64,000 nt of DNA from Anagrus nilaparvatae (Eukaryota > Arthropoda > Insecta > Hymenoptera > Mymaridae), in contig JAKSXM010000371.1 of assembly GCA_022575985.1 (NCBI GenBank), positions 1 through 64,000 of the forward strand, read 5' to 3'. The notes below the pieces were generated by a model. The model made no database searches, was not told the DNA's origin, and saw nothing but the letters and a program-made list of their open reading frames with translations. Every line of letters begins with the position of its first letter. Position 1 is the stretch's first letter. Of this stretch, positions 54,481-64,000 are shown one piece after another. A program made the translations under genes and the position numbers.

Positions 54481-57400
54481 GCCTGGTGGGCCGTATTTGT
54501 TTTAGTTTTCCTCTACATAGAATATTCTCTTATTATTAGTAAAATTGGTTTATAAAAATTTTAACCAATTCAAATGGTTTTATGCAAGTAGATCCAACGT
54601 TTATAAAAATACAATAATTTTGATACCTAATTCAATTTTTTATATCTTGTTTTTTTATTTCTCAGGCCTTTTTGACTGTATTTGTTTTGGTTTTTCTCTA
54701 TTTTACATATTTTTTCATTATAAGTAAACTTGTTTTATAAAAATTTTAACCTATTCAAATGGTTTCATGCAAGTGGATCCAACGTTTATAAAAATACAAT
54801 AATTTTGATACCTATTTAAATTTTTTATATTATGTTTTTTTATTTCTCAGGCCTTTTGGACTGTATTTGTTTAAGTTTTTCTCTATTTTATATATTTTTC
54901 TATTATAAGTAAACTTGCTTTATAAGAATTTTAACCAATTCAAATGGTTTCATAAAAGTGGATCCACCTTTTCTAAATATACAATAATTTTAATACTTAT
55001 TTAATTTATTTATATCTTGTTTTTTAATTACGCTGGCCTGAAGGGCCGTATTTGTTTAAGTTTTCCTCTACGTAGAATATTCTCTCATTATTAGTAAACT
55101 GAGTTTATAAAAATTTTAACCAATTCAAATGGTTTCATGCAAGTGGATCCAACGATTATAAAAATACAAAAATTTTGATACCTAATTAAATTTTTTATAT
55201 CTTGTTTTTTTTTCTCAGGCCTTTTGGACTGTATTGGTTTAGGTTTTTCTCTATTTTACATATTTTTTCATTATAAGTAAACTTGTTTTATAAAAATTTT
55301 AACCTATTCAAATGGTTTCATGAAAGTGAATCCACCTTATCTAAATATACATTAATTTTAATACTTATTTTATTTATTTATATCTTGTTTTTTAATTACG
55401 CTGGCCTCAAGGGCCATATTTGTTTAAGTTTTTCTCTACGTAGAATATTCTCTCATTATTTGTAAACTGGGTTTATAAAAATTTTAACCAATTCAAATTT
55501 TTTTATGCAAGTAGATCCAACTTTTATAAAAATACAATAATTTTGATACCTAATTAAATTTTTTATATCTTGTTTTTTTAATTCTCAGGCCTTTTGGACT
55601 GTATTTGTTTAGGTTTTTCTCTATTTCACATATTTTTTCATTATAAGTAAACTAGTTTTATAAAAATTTTAACCTATTCAAATGGTTTCATGCAAGTGGA
55701 TCCAACGTTTATAAAAATACAATAATTTTGATACCTATTTAAATTTTTTATATTATGTTTTTTTATTTCTCAGGCCTTTTGGACTGTATTTGTTTAAGTT
55801 TTTCTCTATTTTATATATTTTTCTATTATAAATAAACTTGGTTTATAAGAATTTTAACCAATTCAAATGGTTTCATGAAAGTGGATCCACCTTTTCTAAA
55901 TATACAATAATTTTAATACTTATTTAGTTTATTTATATCTTGTTTTTTAATTACGCTGGCCTGGTGGGCCGTATTTGTTTTAGTTTTCCTCTACATAGAA
56001 TATTCTCTTATTATTAGTAAACTTGGTTTATAAAAATTTTAACCAATTCAAATGGTTTCATGCAAGTGGATCCAAAGATTCTAAAAATACAATATTTTTG
56101 ATACCTATTTAAATTTTTATATCTTGTTTTTTTATTTCTCAGGCCTTTTGGACTGTATTGGTTTAAGTTTTTCTCTATTTTACATATTTTTTCATTATAA
56201 GTAAACTTGTTTTATAAAAATTTTAACCTATTCAAATGGTTTCATGAAAGTGAATCCACCTTATCTAAATATACATTAATTTTAATACTTATTTAATTTA
56301 TTTATATCTTGTTTTTTAATTACGCTGGCCTCAAGGGCCATATTTGTTTAAGTTTTTCTCTACGTAGAATATTCTCTCATTATTTGTAAACTGGATTTAT
56401 AAAAATTTTAACCAATTCAAATGGTTTTATGCAAGTAGATCCAACATTTATAAAAATACAATAATTTTGATACCTAATTAAATTTTTTATATCTTGTTTT
56501 TTTATTTCTCAGGCCTTTTGGACTGTATTTGTTTAGGTTTTTCTCTATTTCACATATTTTTTCATTATAAGTAAACTTGTTTTATAAAAATTTTAACCTA
56601 TTCAAATGGTTTCATGCAAGTGGATCCAACGTTTATAAAAATACAATAATTTTGATACCTATTTAAATTTTTTATATTATGTTTTTTTATTTCTCAGGCC
56701 TTTTGGACTGTATTTGTTTAAGTTTTTCTCTATTTTATATATTTTTCTATTATAAGTAAACTTGGTTTATAAGAATTTTAACCAATTCAAATGGTTTCAT
56801 GAAAGTGGATCCACCTACTCTAAATATACAATAATTTAATACTTATTTAATTTATTTATATCTTGTTTTTTAATTACGCTGGCCTGGTGGGCCGTATTTG
56901 TTTTAGTTTTCCTCTACATAGAATATTCTCTTATTATTAGTAAAATTGGTTTATAAAAATTTTAACCAATTCAAATGGTTTTATGCAAGTATATCCAACG
57001 TTTATAAAAATACAATAATTTTGATACCTAATTCAATTTTTTATATCTTGTTTTTTTATTTCTCAGGCCTTTTTGACTGTATTTGTTTAGGTTTTTCTCT
57101 ATTTTACATATTTTTTCATTATAAGTAAACTTGTTTTATAAAAATTTTAACCTATTCAAATGGTTTCATGCAAGTGGATCCAACGTTTATAAAAATACAA
57201 TAATTTTGATACCTATTTAAATTTTTTATATTATGTTTTTTTATTTCTCAGGCCTTTTGGACTGTATTTGTTTAAGTTTTTCTCTATTTTATATATTTTT
57301 CTATTATAAGTAAACTTGCTTTATAAGAATTTTAACCAATTCAAATGGTTTCATAAAAGTGGATCCACCTTTTCTAAATATACAATAATTTTAATACTTA

Positions 57401-58220
57401 TTTAATTTATTTATATCTTGTTTTTTAATTACGCTGGCCTCAAGGGCCGTATTTGTTTAAGTTTTCCTCTACGTAGAATATTCTCTCATTATTAGTAAAC
57501 TGAGTTTATAAAAATTTTAACCAATTCAAATGGTTTCATGCAAGTGGATCCAACGATTATAAAAATACAAAAATTTTGATACCTAATTAAATTTTTTATA
57601 TCTTGTTTTTTTTTCTCAGGCCTTTTGGACTGTATTGGTTTAGGTTTTTCTCTATTTTACATATTTTTTCATTATAAGTAAACTTGTTTTATAAAAATTT
57701 TAACCTATTCAAATGGTTTCATGAAAGTGAATCCACCTTATCTAAATATACATTAATTTTAATACTTATTTTATTTATTTATATCTTGTTTTTTAATTAC
57801 GCTGGCCTCAAGGGCCATATTTGTTTAAGTTTTTCTCTACGTAGAATATTCTCTCATTATTTGTAAACTGGGTTTATAAAAATTTTAACCAATTCAAATT
57901 TTTTTATGCAAGTAGATCCAACTTTTATAAAAATACAATAATTTTGATACCTAATTAAATTTTTTATATCTTGTTTTTTTAATTCTCAGGCCTTTTGGAC
58001 TGTATTTGTTTAGGTTTTTCTCTATTTCACATATTTTTTCATTATAAGTAAACTAGTTTTATAAAAATTTTAACCTATTCAAATGGTTTCATGCAAGTGG
58101 ATCCAACGTTTATAAAAATACAATAATTTTGATACCTATTTAAATTTTTTATATTATGTTTTTTTATTTCTCAGGCCTTTTGGACTGTATTTGTTTAAGT
58201 TTTTCTCTATTTTATATATT
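54481..58220. repeat. 2.40-kb duplicated satellite block
   Basis: 54481 to about 55820 is repeated at 56885 to about 58220, offset about 2,402 bp (13 monomers), including rare AAATTTTTTTATGC and TTATTTTATTTATT variants. Confidence 0.8.
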
Positions 58221-61200
58221 TTTCTGTTATATGTTAACTTGATTTATAAGAATTTTAACCAATTCAAATGGTTTCATGAAAGTGGATCCACCTTTACTAA
58301 ATATACAATAATTTTAATACTTTTTTAATTTATTTATATCTTGTTTTTTAATTACGCTGGCCTGAAGGGCCGTATTTGTTTTAGTTTTCCTCTATGTAGA
58401 ATATTCTCTTATTATTAGTAAACTTGGTTTATAAAAATTTTAACCAATTCAAATGGTTTCATGCAAGTAGATCCAAAGATTCTAAAAATACAATATTTTT
58501 GATACCTATTTAAATTTTTATATCTTGTTGTTTTATTTCTCAGGCTATTTGGACTGTATTTGTTAAGGTTTTTCTCTATTTTACATATTTTTTCATTATA
58601 AGTAAACTTGTTTTATAAAAATTTTAAGCTATTCAAATGGTTTCATGAAAGTGGATCCACCTATTATAAATATACAATAATTTAATACTTATTTAATTTA
58701 TTTATATCTTGTTTTTTAATTACGCTGGCCTCAAGGGCCATATTTGTTTAAGTTTTTCTCTACGTAGAATATTCTCTCATTATTAGTAAACTGAGTTTAT
58801 AAAAATTTTAACCAATTCAAATGGTTTCATGCAAGTAGATCCAACTTTTATAAAAATACAATAATTTTGATACCTAATTAAATTTTTTATATCTTGTTTT
58901 TTTATTTCTCAGGCCTTTTGGACTGTATTTGTTTAGGTTTTTCTCTATTTCACATATTTTTTCATTATAAGTAAACTAGTTTTATAAAAATTTTAACCTA
59001 TTCAAATGGTTTCATGCAAGTGGATCCAACGTTTATAAAAATACAATAATTTTGATACCTATTTAAATTTTTTATATTATGTTTTTTTATTTATCAGGCC
59101 TTTTGGACTGTATTTGTTTAAGTTTTTCTCTATTTTATATATTTTTCTATTATAAGTAAACTTGGTTTATAAGAATTTTAACCAATTCAAATGGTTTCAT
59201 GAAAGTGGATCCACCTTTTCTAAATATACAATAATTTTAATACTTATTTAGTTTATTTATATCTTGTTTTTTAATTACGCTGGCCTGGTGGGCCGTATTT
59301 GTTTTAGTTTTCCTCTACATAGAATATTCTCTTATTATTAGTAAACTTGGTTTATAAAAATTTTAACCAATTCAAATGGTTTCATGCAAGTAGATCCAAA
59401 GATTCTAAAAATACAATATTTTTGATACCTATTTAAATTTTTATATCTTGTTTTTTTATTTCTCAGGCCTTTTGGACTGTATTGGTTTAAGTTTTTCTCT
59501 ATTTTACATATTTTTTCATTATAAGTAAACTTGTTTTATAAAAATTTTAACCTATTCAAATGGTTTCATGAAAGTGAATCCACCTTATCTAAATATACAT
59601 TAATTTTAATACTTATTTAATTTATTTATATCTTGTTTTTTAATTACGCTGGCCTCAAGGGCCATATTTGTTTAAGTTTTTCTCTACGTAGAATATTCTC
59701 TCATTATTTGTAAACTGGGTTTATAAAAATTTTAACCAATTCAAATGGTTTTATGCAAGTAGATCCAACTTTTATAAAAATACAATAATTTTGATACCTA
59801 ATTAAATTTTTTATATCTTGTTTTTTTATTTCTCAGGCCTTTTGGACTGTATTTGTTTAGGTTTTTCTCTATTTCACATATTTTTTCATTATAAGTAAAC
59901 TTGTTTTATAAAAATTTTAACCTATTCAAATGGTTTTCATGCAAGTGGATCCAACGTTTATAAAAATACAATAATTTTGATACCTATTTAAATTTTTTAT
60001 ATTATGTTTTTTTATTTCTCAGGCCTTTTGGAATGTATTTGTTTAAGTTTTTCTCTATTTTATATATTTTTCTGTTATATGTAAACTTGGTTTATAAGAA
60101 TTTTAACCAATTCAAACGGTTTCATGAAAGTGGATCCACCTTTACTAAATATACAATAATTTTAATACTTTTTTAATTTATTTATATCTTGTTTTTTAAT
60201 TACGCTGGCCTGAAGGGCCGTATTTGTTTTAGTTTTCCTCTACGTAGAATATTCTCTCATTATTAGTAAACTTGGTTTTATAAAAATTTTAACCAATTCA
60301 AATGGTTTCATGCAAGTAGATCCAAAGATTCTAAAAATACAATATTTTTGATACCTATTTAAATTTTTATGCCTTGTTTTTTTTATTTCTCAGGCTTTTT
60401 GGACTGTATTTGTTAAGGTTTTTCTCTATTTTATATATTTTTCTATTATAAGTAAACTGGGTTTATAAAAATTTTAACCAATTCAAATGGTTTTATGCAA
60501 GTAGATCCAACTTTTATAAAAATACAATAATTTTGATACCTAATTAAATTTTTTATATCTTGTTTTTTTATTTCTCAGGCCTTTTGGACTGTATTTGTTT
60601 AGGTTTTTCTCTATTTCACATATTTTTTCATTATAAGTAAACTTGGTTTATAAGAATTTTAACCAATTCAAATGGTTTCATGAAAGTGGATCCACCTTTA
60701 CTAAATATACAATAATTTTTATACTTTTTTAATTTATTTATATCTTGTTTTTTAATTACGCTGGCCTGAAGGGCCGTATTTGTTTTAGTTTTCCTCTACG
60801 TAGAATATTCTCTCATTATTAGTAAACTTGGTTTATAAAAATTTTAACCAATTCAAATGGTTTCATGCAAGTAGATCCAAAGATTCTAAAAATACAATAT
60901 TTTTGATACCTATTTAAATTTTTATGCCTTGTTTTTTTATTTCTCAGGCTTTTTGGACTGTATTTGTTAAGGTTTTTCTCTATTTTATATATTTTTCTAT
61001 TATAAGTAAACTGGGTTTATAAAAATTTTAACCTATTCAAATGGTTTCATGCAAGTGGATCCAACGTTTATAAAAATACAATAATTTTGATACCTATTTA
61101 AATTTTTTATATTATGTTTTTTTATTTATCAGGCCTTTTGGACTGTATTTGTTTAAGTTTTTCTCTATTTTATATATTTTTCTATTATAAGTAAACTTGG

Positions 61201-61319
61201 TTTATAAGAATTTTAACCAATTCAAATGGTTTCATGAAAGTGGATCCACCTTTTCTAAATATACAATAATTTTAATACTTATTTACTTTATTTATATCTT
61301 GTTTTTTAATTACGCTGGC

Positions 61320-64000
61320 CTGGTGGGCCGTATTTGTTTTAGTTTTCCTCTACATAGAATATTCTCTTATTATTAGTAAACTTGGTTTATAAAATTTTAA
61401 CCAATTCAAATGGTTTCATGCAAGTGGATCCAAAGATTCTAAAAATACAATATTTTTGATACCTATTTAAATTTTTATATCTTGTTTTTTTATTTCTCAG
61501 GCCTTTTGGACTGTATTGGTTTAAGTTTTTCTCTATTTTTACATATTTTTTCATTATAAGTAAACTTGTTTTTATAAAAATTTTAACCTATTCAAATGGT
61601 TTCATGAAAGTGAATCCACCTTATCTAAATATACATTAATTTTAATACTTATTTAATTTATTTATATCTTGTTTTTTAATTACGCTGGCCTCAAGGGCCA
61701 TATTTGTTTAAGTTTTTCTCTACGTAGAATATTCTCATTATTTGTAAACTGGGTTTATAAAAATTTTAACCAATTCAAATGGTTTTATGCAAGTAGATCC
61801 AACATTTATAAAAATACAATAATTTTGATACCTAATTAAATTTTTTATATCTTGTTTTTTTATTTCTCAGGCCTTTTGGACTGTATTTGTTTAGGTTTTT
61901 CTCTATTTCACATATTTTTTCATTATAAGTAAACTTGTTTTATAAAAATTTTAACCTATTCAAATGGTTTCATGCAAGTGGATCCAACGTTTATAAAAAT
62001 ACAATAATTTTGATACCTATTTAAATTTTTTATATTATGTTTTTTTATTTCTCAGGCCTTTTGGACTGTATTTGTTTAAGTTTTTCTCTATTTTATATAT
62101 TTTTCTATTATAAGTAAACTTGGTTTATAAGAATTTTAACCAATTCAAATGGTTTCATGAAAGTGGATCCACCTACTCTAAATATACAATAATTTAATAC
62201 TTATTTAATTTATTTATATCTTGTTTTTTAATTACGCTGGCCTGGTGGGCCGTATTTGTTTTAGTTTTCCTCTACATAGAATATTCTCTTATTATTAGTA
62301 AAATTGGTTTATAAAAATTTTAACCAATTCAAATGGTTTTATGCAAGTATATCCAACGTTTATAAAAATACAATAATTTTGATACCTAATTCAATTTTTT
62401 ATATCTTGTTTTTTTATTTCTCAGGCCTTTTTGACTGTATTTGTTTAGGTTTTTCTCTATTTTACATATTTTTTCATTATAAGTAAACTTGTTTTATAAA
62501 AATTTTAACCTATTCAAATGGTTTCATGCAAGTGGATCCAACGTTTATAAAAATACAATAATTTTGATACCTATTTAAATTTTTTTATATTATGTTTTTT
62601 TATTTCTCAGGCCTTTTGGACTGTATTTGTTTAAGTTTTTCTCTATTTTATATATTTTTCTATTATAAGTAAACTTGCTTTATAAGAATTTTAACCAATT
62701 CAAATGGTTTCATAAAAGTGGATCCACCTTTTCTAAATATACAATAATTTTAATACTTATTTAATTTATTTATATCTTGTTTTTTAATTACGCTGGCCTG
62801 AAGGGCCGTATTTGTTTAAGTTTTCCTCTACGTAGAATATTCTCTCATTATTAGTAAACTGAGTTTATAAAAATTTTAACCAATTCAAATGGTTTCATGC
62901 AAGTGGATCCAACGATTATAAAAATACAAAAATTTTGATACCTAATTAAATTTTTTATATCTTGTTTTTTTTTCTCAGGCCTTTTGGACTGTATTGGTTT
63001 AGGTTTTTCTCTATTTTACATATTTTTTCATTATAAGTAAACTTGTTTTATAAAAATTTTAACCTATTCAAATGGTTTCATGAAAGTGAATCCACCTTAT
63101 CTAAATATACATTAATTTTAATACTTATTTTATTTATTTATATCTTGTTTTTTAATTACGCTGGCCTCAAGGGCCATATTTGTTTAAGTTTTTCTCTACG
63201 TAGAATATTCTCTCATTATTTGTAAACTGGGTTTATAAAAATTTTAACCAATTCAAATTTTTTTATGCAAGTAGATCCAACTTTTATAAAAATACAATAA
63301 TTTTGATACCTAATTAAATTTTTTATATCTTGTTTTTTTAATTCTCAGGGCTTTTGGACTGTATTTGTTTAGGTTTTTCTCTATTTCACATATTTTTTCA
63401 TTATAAGTAAACTAGTTTTATAAAAATTTTAACCTATTCAAATGGTTTCATGCAAGTGGATCCAACGTTTATAAAAATACAATAATTTTGATACCTATTT
63501 AAATTTTTTATATTATGTTTTTTTATTTCTCAGGCCTTTTGGACTGTATTTGTTTAAGTTTTTCTCTATTTTATATATTTTTCTGTTATATGTTAACTTG
63601 ATTTATAAGAATTTTAACCAATTCAAATGGTTTCATGAAAGTGGATCCACCTTTACTAAATATACAATAATTTTAATACTTTTTTAATTTATTTATATCT
63701 TGTTTTTTAATTACGCTGGCCTGAAGGGCCGTATTTGTTTTAGTTTTCCTCTATGTAGAATATTCTCTTATTATTAGTAAACTTGGTTTATAAAAATTTT
63801 AACCAATTCAAATGGTTTCATGCAAGTAGATCCAAAGATTCTAAAAATACAATATTTTTGATACCTATTTAAATTTTTATATCTTGTTGTTTTATTTCTC
63901 AGGCTATTTGGACTGTATTTGTTAAGGTTTTTCTCTATTTTACATATTTTTTCATTATAAGTAAACTTGTTTTATAAAAATTTTAAGCTATTCAAATGGT
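61320..64000. repeat. Copy of the 55.96-58.6 kb satellite block, offset 5.36 kb
   Basis: Variant-rich landmarks near 56946, 57684 and 58227 (GTTATATGTTAAC) recur at 62304, 63043 and 63587, an offset of about 5,358-5,360 bp (29 monomers). The block runs off the window. Confidence 0.8.

Larger units (their letters stand above)
32328..64000. repeat. Satellite array right of copy B (continues beyond window)
   Basis: The same two alternating roughly 185-bp monomers as in the first array, in the same orientation throughout. Its first few kilobases align with the array right of copy A, including rare variants (AAAATAGG, GGTTCCATGC, ATTTGTGA), apart from the 1,110-bp duplication and 379-bp insert found only there. 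Further right it is organised in higher-order blocks. There is no gene: open frames of about 60 codons recur because monomer variants recur. Confidence 0.97.

Noticed and set aside
4373..64000. Regular repeats as a CRISPR array or rDNA spacer
   Set aside because: Monomers are contiguous variants of one sequence without unique spacers, no cas-like or rRNA gene is present, and the introns and promoters are eukaryotic.

Overview
The window is AT-rich eukaryotic DNA, most likely from an arthropod and probably an insect. The signs are spliceosomal introns of about 60-100 bp, TATA plus initiator promoters with an arthropod-type TCAGT/TCATT start site, a long AT-rich satellite, and a Polinton/Maverick-type virus-like transposon. 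The insect order cannot be fixed from the sequence alone. No host gene, tRNA, rRNA or CRISPR array was seen.

Layout. Positions 1-4372 are the right end of one Polinton (copy A), cut by the window edge. Positions 4373-13438 are a satellite array built of roughly 185-bp monomers alternating in a roughly 370-bp dimer, interrupted by one foreign 379-bp insert. Positions 13439-32327 are a complete 18.9-kb Polinton (copy B) with 72-bp terminal inverted repeats and a 6-bp target duplication (CTGAAG) made inside a satellite monomer. Positions 32328-64000 are the same satellite continuing to the window end, with several layers of higher-order repeats. Copies A and B are nearly identical, end at the same satellite site, and share private variants in the satellite to their right. 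Polinton and satellite have therefore been duplicated together as a unit of about 27.96 kb.

Copy B, left to right: a Cys-rich acidic protein (-); a four-exon protein-primed family B DNA polymerase (+); a small possibly myristoylated protein, a retroviral-type integrase with chromodomain, a fibre-like coiled-coil protein, and a packaging ATPase fused to a second conserved domain (all -); then a phospholipase-A2-like/hydrophobic/protease series, minor capsid protein, major capsid protein and a putative RNase-H-fold protein (all +); then a right-end cluster of small minus-strand genes and one six-exon zinc-binding protein. Polymerase and integrase would replicate and insert the element. ATPase, protease, capsid, PLA2 and fibre proteins would make a virion.

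The most notable pattern is uneven decay. Polymerase, integrase, ATPase and fibre frames are open. The major capsid, minor capsid and PLA2-protease genes each carry an in-frame stop or a frameshift, and one small right-end gene has an in-frame TGA in both copies. Nearly every gene has a recognisable promoter of one geometry: an A/T box about 28-33 bp upstream of a TCA(G/T)T-like initiator. One such promoter lies inside the ATPase frame just before its second domain, so that domain may also be made separately.
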